DNA of 64,000 nt, taken from contig CM022678.1 of assembly GCA_012295275.1 (NCBI GenBank), forward strand, positions 12,734,592-12,798,591, written 5' to 3'. The stretch is from Chrysomallon squamiferum (Eukaryota; Mollusca; Gastropoda; Neomphalida; Peltospiridae). Below, one piece after another: positions 25,966 through 52,365 of the stretch. The position numbers were made by a program, and so were the translations under genes. The notes under the pieces were generated by a model that saw nothing but the letters and a program-made list of their open reading frames with translations, was not told where the DNA came from and searched no databases. Positions within the stretch are counted from its first letter, which is position 1. Each line of letters begins with the position of its first letter.

Positions 25966-28555
25966 TTTAAAAGCTAGTGGCTTAGCACTTTCATCATTCC
26001 ATGAAGTGTAATAATGTTTACCCGACTCGGTGAACTCGACCTTCTCTTTCGACTCTCTATTTATTATTCATCCGGGTACGGGTGCATAATACAGTGGACT
26101 CTGTCAAAACCGGATTCTCTTGGGACTAGCGGTATATGCTGTTTCAGTTAGAGTGTCGGTTTATAAGATTAAACTAACATGAAATAGAATGTTTTGTTTA
26201 TTTTATTTTATTTTATTTTTACGAATATTACAAATAAAATTCTATCGGGTGTCAGCTGAAAAAGTCTGTCACTGATGGTGTGGTGAAATACTCGCCTTTC
26301 TTTTAAGTCTTAAGTCGCCTTTATTTTATTTAATTTAATTTTTAATTTAATTTTTTTTTAATTTTTATAAATTAATTAAATTTAATTAATTTAATTTAAT
26401 TTAATTGTTAATTGTTTTCAAATATACCACTTAGAAGTGAAAAGTATAGTACATTATGCCTCCATTTTGACCAACGTGACGTGAACACATTTTCCATCAA
26501 ATTATATTTGTTAATAAATAATGTGACTAAAAGTACGAAGAGCTGCAAAAAAATAAAAAATAAAAAAATGTGATTGTTTTGCTGTTGTCGTTACAGGTTG
26601 ACAATAAACACAGTTCTTTTAAATTTGTATACAAATTAAATTATTGGAAATGGACATGAGAATCTACTTTCTAGAGTAAAAATTACAGCTGGCAAACAAA
26701 AGCAAACAGAATCCGAGAATTGAGAAAGCAGACTGCAAGTAACCGAAAAGAAACATAAAACTTTTGTTAAGTAATTTGATCACTTATGTTAATATCCAGT
26801 TTTATTAGAAATAGCACATCGTTGAATACAAGTAGATGTTTACTTGTATGTTTGCGACAGTGGCGTGGTTATGTCGTATTGTCTCATTTCGCCTTACTGT
26901 GTCTAGAGGAAGAATTGACTTCTCCCTATTTCTCTAGCCTAGCGTAAATCGTGCATACCAAATATTCTGTTTACACAGAGGATTTGATGAAAACTGTTAA
27001 TGTTTAGGTCGTGCTGTCATTACGACTAATTCACTAATACACTAATTCATTAACACATTACTAATAATCTTGTTTATTTAGCTGCATATAATAATTACAA
27101 AAGGTATGGAATCATTATTTATTAAGACTTCAAAGAAGCACGATCATTTTATCTCATGCGCTAGCCTAATCACGTGCAAATTGTCGCTGTTGCCAATTTA
27201 GATAAAACTAATTGCTATTCAACTTGTTCTGTTTTTTTGTTCTGGAATTTACACTCGAAATCTGAAGTACACAATGACAATGACTTTATTATCATGGGAT
27301 TACAATTCAGAGAAGAATGCATTACAGATTTATACTAACAAAATTAAAATGCACATCCGGATTAGTCAAGGTTTTGTTCGTAACAGATTAACGTAGCTGG
27401 ACGGGCTTTGAAATGGTGCCGGTTTAGTTGCCATATACAATGATATAGTTGAAAAATAGAACGGTGGAACGCCTTAGTCTTTAGGACTAAATTAACGTAA
27501 AAGTTGGGAAATTATAATACCTTTGTACAAAACCTGGTGTAAGCCTCTATCTTACAGAAGAGCGATCTTCGTTGTTGCACGAGTAGAAACTGAAGATGAA
27601 AAAATTACTGACAGAAATAATTAAAATAAAACTGCACTTTTTATTCACAAATATTTTTTTATTAACAATATTGTGAAATATAATTAATAATTTTTTTTTA
27701 AAAGACATTATTATTATTATTATTATTATTTAATGTATCCGGTTGAATAGCTGTTCCAAAAATGTATTGTTGAAAATATGTTTAAGGACTATAGATATAA
27801 AGACATCTTCAATCACTTGTCCGCTGTGGATTGGTATTTGTGGAATAATTTCGGAATTATCCGAGTTATCCCGAATGAAATGTCAATGTCTGTCCTTGTA
27901 CATCCGGTCTAAACATTTACGATAGCTGTTTTCATTAATAACAGTGTGAGTGTAGTCTTGCAGTTTATGGCGTGATTAATATAAATATAATTGTTATTTA
28001 ATTATATTGAATGAATAATGGTGTGTTACTTGTTAATAGACTATTCAATTCCAGATTGTTTAACAAAACATAAAAAAGCTATACTGCTTAAAAAAAATTA
28101 TTGTCGTATTTGGTAGCCGACACTTTTTTTGAATCAGAGATAACATGATGGTTTGGGTTTTGTTCCTTTATTGAGTTTACGAAATTATAACTGAGCTTTA
28201 AAATACACGAATAAAAACCCAAAGAGTACAAATTGACAATTAGCTTTACAATTTTTTTAAATTTTATTTTTATTTTATTTTATTTTATTTATTAGTGATT
28301 ACATAATTTACTGGAGTTTAGGATTGTAAGTTTTGGATTAGAGCATTGCTTTCTAAATGAATTGGCAGTAGAAGCATACAAATATTCTTTAATTCAAAAC
28401 ATATCACTGACAAACATTATTTTGAAACATGTAAGATGTCATGAACTAAAATTTCAGTTGCAAATGCATGCAAAAATAATATTTTATTTTAACAATAATT
28501 CTCTTTTAATCAGTGCTTATTAAACTAAAACTAAATTATCTTACACTGATTGTAG
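25966..28555. other. Divergent intergenic region, KYNU / ASB
   Basis: A head-to-head spacer of 2.6 kb between the kynureninase first exon (minus) and the SOCS-box gene (plus). It should hold both promoters and a 5' UTR exon of the plus-strand gene, since its ATG directly follows an acceptor-like TTGTAG. It contains TTTTA/TTTAA-rich tracts (26190-26410) and an (ATT)n run near 27710. No clear TATA box or coding exon was found. Confidence 0.55.
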
Positions 28556-30091
28556 ATGGCTGAATCTGATGAACAGTATCCACTTCCTCCACCACTTCCA
28601 CCTGCTGTACCAAGATGTCCATGGACGCTGGACACTCACAGCAACAGAGGTTAGAAGTTAGTCAATGTCTTTATAGTGCTAATTGAAATTCACACAGATG
28701 TAAATGGTGCCAGATGAATAATTTTATTTTCAGAGTTGCTGAAACATTACAGCTGGCTTAGTAAGAATAATAAATACTGCATATTTTAAGGAAAATAATT
28801 AAAAAGAACCAATGAAAAACCATAAATAAAATTTCAGGGCATTTTTTATTTCATTTTTTGTTATGAAGAAAAGAACAGTTTTTGTCTCTAACAAATTCAG
28901 AACCATAAGAAAAGTCAGTGATTATTAAGTAGAAATTTAATTTTTGAAGTTTATTTTGTAGGAAAACGATACCAGAAAGAATTGCAGTTCCGTCTTGTTG
29001 GTGCTATAGAACAACAGAACACGGAGAAAATTAAATATCTTATCCAGTGTGGTGTTAACACTGACTGTACAATTCTCTATGCCAAAACTCCACTTCTGCA
29101 TGCCACTGAACAAGGATATGAAGAAGTTGCAACACTTTTAATGGACTCTGGTGCTGATCTAGAGAAAGCAGAATTTGTAGCTTCACAGAGACAACCACTT
29201 CACATAGCAGCCACAAATGGATCATACAACTTAACAAAAGCACTGCTAATCAGAGGAGCCAAAGTGGATGGAAAAGATGGGTCAGGGATGACTGCTTTGC
29301 ATCACGCATGTTTCCACGGGCATGCAGATGTTGCTGATCTGCTCCTCCAGTATGGTGCTAGTGTTATGACAAGTGATAATTGTTCCAGAGATGCATTCCA
29401 CAGGGCGGTAGAAGGGGGACACCTTGATCTAGCAGACATGCTGCTTCATCACAATGCTGCCATTGATGGTGTTGACAGGTTTGGCTGGTCACCATTGTTC
29501 CAGTGTGTTGCTTGTAACAGAATTGATAGAGTCAAGTTTTTACTTGATAGAGGTGCAGATATTAACTTAACAGACAAAAAAGGTGACACCCCACTGCATA
29601 TTGCTTGTTGCCGGTTGTCAAGAGAAAATGTCAGAATTATGTTATCCACTTCAGTGGACTTTTATAGACGAATTAGAAAAATTCCTACATCAGAGCTTCA
29701 GGAATTGTTACAAGATGAACACAGTAATGATTTTGAAATGGTTCAACTTCTTATAAACCGAGGTTCAGATATCAATGCTGTTAATGATTTCTTTGCCCGT
29801 CCTCTTCATCTGGCTCGTGATCCAATGATTCTTAAGTTTCTAGTCTATTGTGGATCTGTGATTGACTTTGAAATGTTGTTGTGTATGTTTGTGGAGTCAA
29901 TGCAAAGCAGCTGGTTGTCAGATCACTTTAGTGAGCAACTGCAGTTGCAGAAACTGTGCCGCACAGCTATACGTTCATGTCTGAGACACACTCATGATAT
30001 TGAGAGTGCAATTGTTCGACTGCCAGTGCCAGAAAAGATGAAGGAATATCTGAACCTGTCTGATTTCTGGGAGGATGTGTCAACATCATAA
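28556..30091 (+). CDS. Ankyrin repeat and SOCS box (ASB-type) protein
   Basis: Two coding exons, 28556-28649 and 28962-30091, join through a split Gly codon to give 407 aa. Residues 9-19 are proline-rich. From about residue 45 there are six to seven ankyrin repeats with the usual TPLxxA, G...hxxLL..GAd signatures (TPLLHATEQGYEEVATLL, TALHHACFHGHADVADLL, DTPLHIACC), then a degenerate repeat near LINRGSDINAV. The C-terminus has a SOCS box: LCRTAIRSCL, IVRLPVPEKMKEYL. ASB proteins are substrate receptors of Cullin5-ElonginB/C ubiquitin ligases; the substrate cannot be inferred. The subtype (ASB number) is not recognised. The ATG follows an acceptor-like TTGTAG, so an untranslated upstream exon is likely. 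A possible polyadenylation signal AATAAA is at 30613-30618. Confidence 0.9.
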
Positions 30092-30223
30092 ATTAATTTT
30101 ATATAATGTGAACTCTCTGAACTCTAGGTACAAGTTTTCCAGCAATACCTTCCAGATCTCTGTTTTTATACCCAAGTAACAGTGCCTATCAATGAAGATT
30201 GCGATTATTATAAACTGTATAAT

Positions 30224-30590
30224 TATATACTCTCTACAACTTGTTTCAGAATTTGGTGTGTTTTAGTATCACTGCCAGCCACGAGACTGTCATCCATCGT
30301 ATATACCCTTCTGATTCCTCCTAGCATCTGATCCATTATTCTCTGGAATGCTTCAGGAGCACAGGAAATTGCAAATGGAAGATGTAACCATCTGTATCTT
30401 TCTATGGTGTATTGAGTTTTGTGAGATAGGAGGAAGTTCATCAAGTTTCATCTGGAGAAATCCACACTTTGCATCTTGTTTGGAGAATACATTGGCTTCA
30501 GGAATTTTTGATACTTTGTCATTTATAGGTAATGTTTTCTCTTAATATCAACTTTGAGAACTGGTGAATTTTGTACATTCACAAAGAAAC
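30224..30590 (-). mobile_element. Decayed Ty3/gypsy-type reverse transcriptase fragment
   Basis: The minus strand carries pieces of a retrotransposon reverse transcriptase in different frames: VFSKQDAKCGFLQMKLDE in one, then RYRWLHLPFAISCAPEAFQR and a YTMDDSLVAG stretch (the YxDD active-site region) in another. The arrangement FSK.DA..GF.Q..L.E, then RYRW..LPF.IS.APE.FQR, then .DD.LV.G is typical of Ty3/gypsy elements. At least one frameshift and an in-frame stop make it a pseudogene. No LTRs, integrase or gag were seen. It lies antisense in the probable 3' UTR of the SOCS-box gene, before that gene's likely AATAAA. Confidence 0.8.
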
Positions 30591-32314
30591 TTCAGAAGAA
30601 ACCAACATGGTCAATAAAAAAGCTTTGAACTTGGTACCTGTGATTTTGTTTATTCTAATAGGTTTATTATTTTGAAACAGTAAGAACCATCCAGCCAAAA
30701 ATTTCGAATATTCAGTATCTTGGTAAATGAAATATTTTCATTACTATAAAAATAATTGGCACTCCAATAATAATTATAAATAAATAAAGCTAAACAAATA
30801 AAATTATTTTTAAATAATTTATTAACCTATGAAACATCAGTATCACAAATTGTTTTCAAATGACATGATTGTATCACAAACACTGTAATCACAAAACCGA
30901 AATAAATCCACTGCTGTGTTCGTGGAAGACCATATTATATGAGCATGTCGTTTTGTTGTTCTTCCTTTAAAAAAAAACTGGAATAAAAGAATTGCACACA
31001 TACCAATCTGAAAATTTCACGCCTAATAAAAGTCATGGCAAATTTCATTGCAATATATTCCAATGACTAGTTCAAGGTTATTTTTCAAAAAAATATTTTG
31101 TTATTTTGATTTGACTGAAGATTAGCTAAAGCTTGTTTTTCAGTAAATAATTTAAAGTTTAAATATTTTGTTACCAGTCGTTTGTTTTCACATCACCAAG
31201 CCTGTTTTTTTTTGTTTTTTTGTACACCACACTTAAATCAATATTTCAAGTCACTACAATGGTAAATATATATAAAAAGTAACTAAAAAAAGTAACTAAA
31301 TAAATTAATATTAAATAGAGATATTACTTTTTATTAAGAACTATTAATTTTTATTGATATATAAAATAAAATGAAATTTTGTTTTAAATGGAGATATTAC
31401 TGATAAAGTTTTATTGATATATGTCAAGTGTGCGAAGGTTGGCAGAAGCAAAATAGCCATGATGCATTGCACACTGATAAAAGCTATGGCTCTAGTGAAA
31501 ACAAGCAACTGTGCAGTCTGATTTAAAAATCAAAGAGAAATATTAGAAATCCAAGAATAACTAAAAAGAGGATATGTAAAATTAATGAATGTTCTTAAAA
31601 ACATATATTGTTTCTTGTTAATAATGAAAAAAATATATATATAATATAGTGTTGTTTTTCTGAATAGTTAAATAGTATAAAATGTGTTTGTATGGCTGGA
31701 TATGTTCAGTTAAAATTAGACTTGGTTTAACATTTTTTAAATTATTTTTCACATCATTTTCATATTCTACAAATATCTTAAATGTCTGGGTTTATAAAAT
31801 TTTCATTTTTAATTCTATATAAATTACATTTATTTTGTAATTCATTTTTTTGTTTTTTAAACCACAGTTGTTTTAATTATATTTTAACACATCTGTTTCA
31901 TAAGAATATATTCAACAACAATTAATATTTAATAACAAAAAAATAACAATCCCAGTTACAATATAAAACTCAAAATAAAATATCTGACACACTCAAAGGA
32001 AACACAGGGCAAACAATTCAGTAAAGAAAACAGTTTCATTTTCTGACTCCTTTAACACTCAGAACCAAACAAAAACTGCACTTTAAACACCTGACTATAG
32101 AATTTTAACATTAAACAAAATATTAAAAATTTACATTATACACTCAATTCACGTTCAACACTTGATGATAAATTACATCTTATGATTACAATTTACATTC
32201 ATTATCTGACAAAAAAAAAAAACAACATGATATATATATAAAATGTTTACATTTACATTCTGAGAAATGAAATGATAAAACTTTCGTATCTAACAAAAAA
32301 CCCTGTTCACATTC

Positions 32315-32545
32315 AATGAAAAACAGTCCATATTCAATTTTTTAATGAAAAAAGTCCATGTTCAATGTCTGAAGAAAAACTCCATATTCAATTTTTTAAT
32401 GAAAAACAGTCCATATTCAATGTTTGAATGAAAAACAGCCCATATTCAGTGTTTGAATGAAAAACAGTCCATATTCAATGTTTGAATGAAAAACAGTCCA
32501 TATTGAGTGTTTGAATGAAAAACAGTCCAATAAAAAATAGTTCAT
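32315..32545. repeat. Minisatellite, unit about 28 bp
   Basis: About eight degenerate copies of a unit like gaaaaacagtccatattcaa followed by tgtttgaat, in intergenic DNA. Confidence 0.85.
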
Positions 32546-32640
32546 GTTCTCAGTGTCCAATGAAAAACAGTTCAAATGAGAAAGGTCAAATTAAAAATCT
32601 GATGAAAAACCCATTCATTTGATTAAAAACAGTTGAAATT

Positions 32641-32641
<1 letters not shown>

Positions 32642-32702
<61 letters not shown>
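32642..32702. repeat. (AT)n microsatellite, about 30 units
   Basis: A pure TA dinucleotide run of about 60 bp. Confidence 0.97.
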
Positions 32703-32705
<3 letters not shown>

Positions 32706-35514
32706 ACATCTGATAAAAAAACCATCATGATGCAGGATTTCTGAGATTTTTATGAAATATGAAATGATGATTATACCATACATATAATTATGAAAATTAA
32801 AAAAACTTCCATTAGAAATATATATATAATTTTTTTATTTGGGACTGAATTTCTTTTTTTATTATCTTTTGTTTTGGAACAAGTAATAATACTGGACAAT
32901 TCCATTTTTAAAATGATTAAAACTATAATATTTTCTATATTGTCAAAGAAAAAAAAGTATTTAATTAATTAATGTTTTTAAATTGATTTTATATTTAAAA
33001 AAATAAAAAGTTCATAAACAGTTTTACATTAATTTCTGTTTCTTAAACAATTAAAAAGGTTGTTTAAATAAAACAAGACAAGCTTCAGTATCATTTTAGG
33101 CAGATCTCAAAACTGAACGACTTTACTTGGACTAATGGATGGGGAGAAAAATAAATAAATGCTAATCCACAAATTCCTACTGAAGAAATGCCATAATAAA
33201 ATAATTTATGACATGAAAACTGAATAAGAGATATTTTTGATATTTAGTTTTATATTATTTTGACAAATTCTGTAAGAAATGTTTTTGATACTTTGAATGT
33301 TTAAAAGTGTTCATGTAGCTGTATAATCTGTGTGTGAAATAAAAAACTCATATTATCTAGACTATTTTAAGATAAAAATGAAGATTATAACTGATTTGAT
33401 AAATAAATATTAACGTGATGATTGTAACGAAATGAAACATTTTTTTTGTTTTGTCTTCATATGAAGAAATATAATAATTTTGTAATCAATATCACTTTAC
33501 ACTTTAAACATGCATCACAAAAGGCATCAATGAAAAATCACAAAGAAAAAAATTTTTTTTTTTTCTTTAGCACTCCTAAGTAAAATGATTGATTGTCAAT
33601 AATAATAATCAAGTTATTATTTAATATTGTGATAAAAAAAAAACAGAACTAATATTTATAGTTTATATATCAATAAATTTGAGTAACCTAGTGTTGGCTT
33701 TCAAAAAGTAAATATTATAAAAGCTCACAAATAAATGTTCCAAGTTATTAAAAATCTTGAATTTATTTTTTTTCTGGAATCTAAATCAACAAATTTTGGC
33801 AAAATAAACTGGCAAATGAAAATGTTTGCAAAGCACTATTCTGTCTGACAACATTTCTGCTACAACACACACAGTTTATACAACTCCAAATAGAAGTCTA
33901 CTTACAATAAAATTTACAAAAATTACTTAGCTACAGAAAAACATTATGCAAATTCAGTAAAAAAACTAAAATTATTTCTCCCACAACCAGATTGGCATAC
34001 TGAAAATGTGTCAAACTTTTACAAAAATGTTCAGTAACAATCCAAGTAATTAATGATCTTTTGAAAAATATGCGAACAATTTAATAGATATATATATATA
34101 TAATCAAAAAATAATAATAAACTATGTTTTTATGATTATAATCTAGAATGTTGTTTTTTAACATGTACAAAATAACCTATAGTAATACTATAAAATATCC
34201 TCTTGCAAAATGAGTGACCTTGTTGCACTAATTAACAGTTATATATAAAAGATATTAGATATTCATGTCTCACATTTTTTTAATGATCTGGTTAACTAAT
34301 AGTGTAATCAAAAATATTTTGTAACTGTAAAAGTGATTATATCAATTTCTACTTTATAATATTTCCATAAAGTATATTCATTAACAACTAATAAAAATTA
34401 AATATCCACTAGAATTTCAGATCTTCTTCCCTTTCCAATCTATCAGGTTTATCTCTAAAATCTATCTTATACAAACATTCTTGAATATGGGAGATAATGA
34501 ATTCATCTGGTTATTTACTAACTATTATAAATAATAATAAACACTGTTAACACTTGTGAATGTCCGAGATTCATAATCAGATCCAGCAAGTTACCAAATA
34601 TTATTAATTACTACAGAATTAACAAAAAAAACATTAACTATAATCTAGAGATATTAATATTCCACATTCACTACAACAGTAATCAAAATATTGTGAACTA
34701 TATGCATTTGCAGAAATAATCCTAATTACTTGCTAAATTAATATTACCTTTTATTACAATAAACATTACTAATATTATTGAAAATATCAACACAGATCTA
34801 AACATTACTGATGGATATTTATCATTCTTTTGAACTGTGTTGTTATCAAATATAAATATTATTTTGTATAACTTTTATCAAATATTTATAAACTACAGCA
34901 TTTACCAATTTCCAGTGTGCTTACTCTATTCACAAAACTAGTCAAGTCAACATCTATCTATTTCTTAACATTCTTATACCATTAACACACATTACAATTA
35001 TTTTTAAATTATGAGCTTATTTAATATTTTGCACAACAATTCAATCTATCCAACATCCAGCAGACCAAAATGTAAAATACATTTATAGATGATCATAACA
35101 ATGGACATAATCATAACTAAAACAAACAAAAAATAATCTACGTATCTGACATAAATAGCAAAATGAGTGACTCATTGTTTATAATATTTACTACTTAAAA
35201 TTACTAAACATAAAAGAGGGCACATTATAATATTTTTTCACTGACTATCACTAAATATTCCATCTGTCAAACATCAGATTAACAAAAGTGGAAAAAATTC
35301 ATGATTCACATGTATATTGTTAAAGTTGATATTTATAAAATTGGAAATGTCGAAATATACTGTCTCAAGCTATCTCTACAGGTGGATAAAAGCAAAATTA
35401 AAAAATCAATATCATAACCTGTTTACCAAATATTAACCAATCTGCTTTGAGAACATAATCTCAATTTTTCCATAAAATTAAAATACATTCCTCATGTGTA
35501 TTGTTGATTTTACC

Positions 35515-35545
<31 letters not shown>

Positions 35546-38500
35546 TTATACCCTGTATATCATTTTTATACCTGGAATATAACACTTATTATTTTCTATC
35601 TTGTCAATGATGACAACATACATTCACATTCACAGTTCACCATTATTTCTTGTTGCCAATACCACACATAAAATTATTTCAACATTACATACTCAGTACA
35701 TATTTAATTTTTCTACAATTAAATCATGCACACATCTTATTTTCATTATCAAAACTTTACATGCTGACTCACAGTCCAAAAAAAATAAAAAATAAAAAAT
35801 CAAATAAATAAATCAAATAAATAAATAAATCAATAAATAAACAATTTAATTTCATTGCTCAAAATACAAACAAGTAATTTTTACACCTGTTTTCCCATTT
35901 ACAAATAAACAAATAAAACATTATTAGAAATTAACCATATTTATCATTTACACAAATTAAATAAAATATACATATATCAACAATACCAAGAAAAAACTAA
36001 TCATTCTATGCATTGACTAGGTACAGGATTTGTGTCGCTTTTATTCATTTCACAAATTTTTGTGCTTGATACGTGAAATGGGCAAAAATAGCTATCAAAA
36101 CCTTTATTTTTATTTATTTAATTTTTTTTTTTTTATTAATGTTATTTCAGTTATTATTATTTAATTTTACAATTCTTTATGTAATTTATGCTAATTAGTA
36201 AACCCATTCTTTAAAACAAGAACAAAAAGTATAAATAATTTAAATGTCACAAACTAACAAAGTAACTGTCAGGTCAGCGTAATCAAAAACAATGTAATTT
36301 TACTACCAGTTATTGTTACATTGAGGACAAAAGTTGGAATTGGAAAAAAGGAAGCCAAATTCAAATCTAAACATAGCTATATAAATGAACTTAAAAGTGG
36401 AGCCCATGCATTGTTGAAAAAATGATAAAACATCACTTTCAGGAACATTCACCAAAACTAAACATTCATATTTATACACCATTAAAAAAACAAAAGCATG
36501 AATTCAAATTTATTCATGTAACAAATACACGTTTACTGTATGTCTATGTATAATTGTTTGAATTTGTAAATTTCAACAAAGCTGAAAATAAATTCATATA
36601 CATTATACTTGTTTACACAATTCAATTTTAAAAACAAACACCTTTGCATCAAGATACACAAATGTCTGATATTTCAGAATACAGCCCAGAAAGATATCAA
36701 TAAATAAATAAATAATAAATAAATAATTACAAAAAGTGGTTAAGATTAGAAAATGTCTGGCTTCACAAATGATGGATAAGAGAAGTTTAAGGGAATGTGA
36801 GGAAAGAAGGAAAAATAATTGAAGACATTTTCTCAGAGATCATTTTAATTTGAAAACCCCCAAAACCCCTTATATTTAAGAAACTATTTATCATAAGAAA
36901 TGGAAAGGAACTTTTTGATTTGATAATGACACAAAATATTAAACCATTCAAAAAAATAAAATAAAATAAATAGATAAAAAATTATTAATTTAAAGGTAGA
37001 GAATTTTTTTACTATTAACTGTGACGTCATAAAATACAAAATATTCAATTATTTTTATAAATTGGATAAATTAAATATTTTAAGAACAAATTAAACAAAA
37101 GTTATTAAATTAACTTCTAAAGAAAAAAATGAATTAAATAAATTGAAGTAACAAATTTTTTATTTTCTTATTAAAAATAATAAAACGTAACAGATTTAAT
37201 GACAATTATTTTAAAAAGAAATATATATATAATCACTCACTGAAACTATAAATAACTATTTTTATCAATCTACTTTGTGCAGGTCTGAGGTAATATGCAT
37301 GAGGATTGTCATATATCATAATTTAATTATATATTCCCCCTGAAAGATGACCCTCCCCCCCACTCCATAAAAGGAGTTAGTTTTTGACATTGTTTTTTAC
37401 ACATAATAAAACTGAGTCAGTAAAATAAAAATAAAAATTTGAAACAAATTTCTGTGACAAGTGATAATGAATTTAAAGCATTTTAAAGATGACGAATGGC
37501 AGTCATTTATTCATCATGACTTGACAATGCTGTGAAACAGTAAAATTTTAAAAATACAATGATAATGTGTTGTACAATGATGAGGTATGCAGGTAAAAAC
37601 AATGAATAAAAACTAATTTGTGCTCACAGTATATACAAACAATACTTCCAAGCATTTGCAACCCTATCTACTATAACTGGTCACACTATCACTAAATATT
37701 TTAATTTTAGTTTAATTATTACTTTATTTATATAGTTTAAGATTAGTTAAGAACATTTATTTACCATAAAATTAAACAACAAAAGTTAAATATAATTCAG
37801 TAAATTTAGTACATGGTTTGATTCTGAAAAAGTAGTTTCACCTTTAGTTTGACACATAAATATAACTTGACATTTTTCTCTTTTTAAAAAATTATTTGGA
37901 GAAAGAAAAATTCCTCAGTAGAAAATCTATAATTGAGGCAAGTTGTTACTATTCTTGTATAAAAAAATCACACTAACTGCTGCTACTACTACTACTACTG
38001 CCTGGGTGGTGCAGCTGCTGTCTGTGTGACCTATTTCACCAGACAGGGTCACAGTTTGGCTCATTCTTTATGATTAGAACATTTTAAAACTAACAACAAA
38101 GCTCACAACTCCTTGAAATTGTCATTTATCTTTCTCTGCAGCATAATATAAATATTATTATAAGTTGATTGTTTGTTAATAAACACCAAACAAAATAAAA
38201 TAAAAATTTGGTGGGTTAAAATACATTTTTTGCTGTTTTTTATTTTTCAGATCTTTAGCTCAACCAGAAGAAGCCATTAGAAATTATTTTTAGTTTCTGT
38301 GAAAGTATATCATGGGAGGTGGCAAGGGAAACAATTTCAGATTGATAATTCTTTTAACAGATTGTAACAACAAGATACCAGAAAACTGATTCTGTTGTTA
38401 ATGTTGCAGATCACTGAAGCCTATCTATGATACCATTTTATAGATTAATAAAGTAATAATAATTTAAAAAAAAATAATTCAAAATAATTTATAAATCAAT

Positions 38501-38564
38501 AAATAATAAATAACTTAGAATAATAAATAAATAAATATTGATATCAGCAGTCTACAGTAATAAT

Positions 38565-38723
38565 AATAATAAGAAGAAGAAGAAGAGGAAGAAGAAGAAC
38601 AAAAGGGTGAATCTGGCCTTTACTGAAATAGATTTACTATTAACTATCTAATGGCAGCCATTATTTCCCCCTGGATATACTTTACAAGAGCCATGCACTA
38701 TGGGCAATATTTTCCTGAAACTG

Positions 38724-38772
<49 letters not shown>

Positions 38773-38790
38773 CTTCAAAAACAACCCTTT
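38565..38790. repeat. Dispersed repeat with internal (AAT)n, copy 1
   Basis: It shares with 44215-44450 the ordered blocks ggcctttactgaaat, gatttacta, gcagccatta, caatatttt, ctgaaac, a long (AAT)n tract and cttcaaaaacaaccc. The paired architecture indicates an interspersed element with embedded microsatellites. Confidence 0.7.
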
Positions 38791-39035
38791 CAATTAAGAA
38801 TATCTTCACAGCCAACAGATTGAATAAATAAAATAATTATGTAATTATATAATAAAGCACTGAAAAACAGTCGATGGCAATTTGATCACTAATACACTTA
38901 AATAAATAAATAAATAAATAAATATATTAATGATTGCAACTGAAAATTAAAAGTGAAGAGTAATCTTAAAGGCTTTGCTGACTGCAGCAAACAGTTGCAG
39001 TTGTTTTAACAATAATAATAAGTTAGTTAGCATAG

Positions 39036-50688
<11,653 letters not shown>

Positions 50689-52357
50689 TCCTGGCCCAAT
50701 GGCCAGTTGTCAGATTGTGTATACTTTATTGTTATCTACAGATACTTAATTCCTTCACGTGACAAAACAGCACCAACTTCCTGTTGTACAGTAATTCTGT
50801 CCCTCACTCTTAGAGAACCAATAGCTTGTAATATTATTAACTAAGCTTTTGCCACTACTAGCAAACAATTAAAATATATTTGTTTATTTTTAATTTTGTG
50901 TAATGTTATATTCTGCAGTTTTGTCTGTGGATAGATCTGGAAGAAAAATAAAATTAATTATAAACAGTAATTTTTCATTAAACTCATTATAATAAGCGTG
51001 TGTGTTTGTGTGTGTGTCTGTGTCTGTGTTATCAAATAAATATTCATGAATGTTACTGCCTAAAAAAAAAAAAAAAAATAATAAATATGAATAATGTTGT
51101 TGATTTGTTTACAATCAACATTACCAGGAGACTACCTCAATTTGTCGTTTACTGAAACCAAATCTCTGTTGTTGAAAATTTCTGAATTTGTAAGTTTATA
51201 TTTAAATTTACAGTGTGATCATATTCCCAACTAGCTGCAAAAAATAAATGAGTTTGTTTTCTCAAAATCTCCAAGTAATTTTATTTATCACTAATAACAT
51301 GTTAGAACAGAGTATATTATGAGTTTATTCAACACTGTATGAAAACTGCACTAGAATGTTGCCTCAGAGTCACTGGTGTTAACACCTTCCAACATGATTT
51401 CCTAGGACACAGCACATACTAACAAGCTGTGCACAGTATTCTTGATAGTTTATAATACAATATTGCAGATCTATACTTACGTATTTATAACAATAATGTT
51501 AATAATACGTGCATTAATTCTTCTTTGGATTGAATTTTTTTATAATGCAAATAAAAAAAATGGCTTTATGTAGTACTTAATTATTATGATAGTTATAATC
51601 AGTGCTTAAACAAAAACATTTAAAAAAAAAACAGGAGCAGTAAAATCTTGCCACAGTTCAAAAATGAAGGAACTTCTATTTCCTATGGATGAACGGTCAT
51701 ACACTTTATGTACAACTAGAACAGAATGGACTGATGTAGTTTTAACTGATTTTATTATATATCTTATAAAACTTGTTATAATTCATACTTAAATAAAATT
51801 TCTCACGAACGAAATGCGTATAATCTAAGAACATATGTATGCGAATGATGTCTCCTTATCGATTTATATCACATGCATCCTTTAATAACTAATGATCGCT
51901 GGGTGAGATGAACCTGTGTGGAGAGATCGCCAAAAACACACGAGAAGCATATTTAATACGAAATTGTCTGTTCAAACGTATCCCGTCAGAACATAACGCA
52001 CGTTTTCATAACACGACAAAAATCTGTTTGTGCCATTCATTTTATGTAACATAATTTCTGTGATTATTTTCTTTTAAGTGTAATATTTTTACAGATCTAA
52101 AACACTAAGAAATTCAGAAATTGTCAAAACCACATAAACACTAAAACAGCTGATTTAGGTTTTTCGAAAAACAACATGACTATAATGATGACCTCGTATA
52201 TTATATATTGTTAATGTTGAATGCACAAACGATACCAAAATATAAAAAAAACTAATTTTCTAAATACCTCTTTTGATCTAATATTCTCCTAAAAATAAAG
52301 CTTCTATCTTTCATTCGATAAATAAAAGCACCTGCACAATGACATTTTCTCACTTTA

Positions 52358-52365
52358 TGACGTCA
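52358..52365. promoter_or_regulatory. Consensus CRE palindrome TGACGTCA
   Basis: A perfect 8-bp cAMP-response-element palindrome in the region between the divergent PHTF and PTH2 genes. CREB/ATF binding is inference; an identical octamer also occurs at 37022-37029 in intergenic DNA, so chance remains possible. Confidence 0.3.

Larger units (their letters stand above)
30620..39035. other. Long intergenic stretch between ASB and PHTF genes
   Basis: About 8.4 kb of A/T-rich DNA with no supported exon on either strand. The right part may hold the 3' UTR of the PHTF gene. It contains a 28-bp minisatellite (32320-32540), (AT)n at 32642-32702, TTTA and AATA repeats near 35515 and 35800, a perfect TGACGTCA at 37022-37029, and a dispersed repeat copy at 38565-38790. 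Weak open frames are low-complexity. Confidence 0.55.

Noticed and set aside
37022-37029. A second TGACGTCA palindrome
   Set aside because: It is deep in the intergenic stretch with no nearby gene start, so a regulatory call is not justified.
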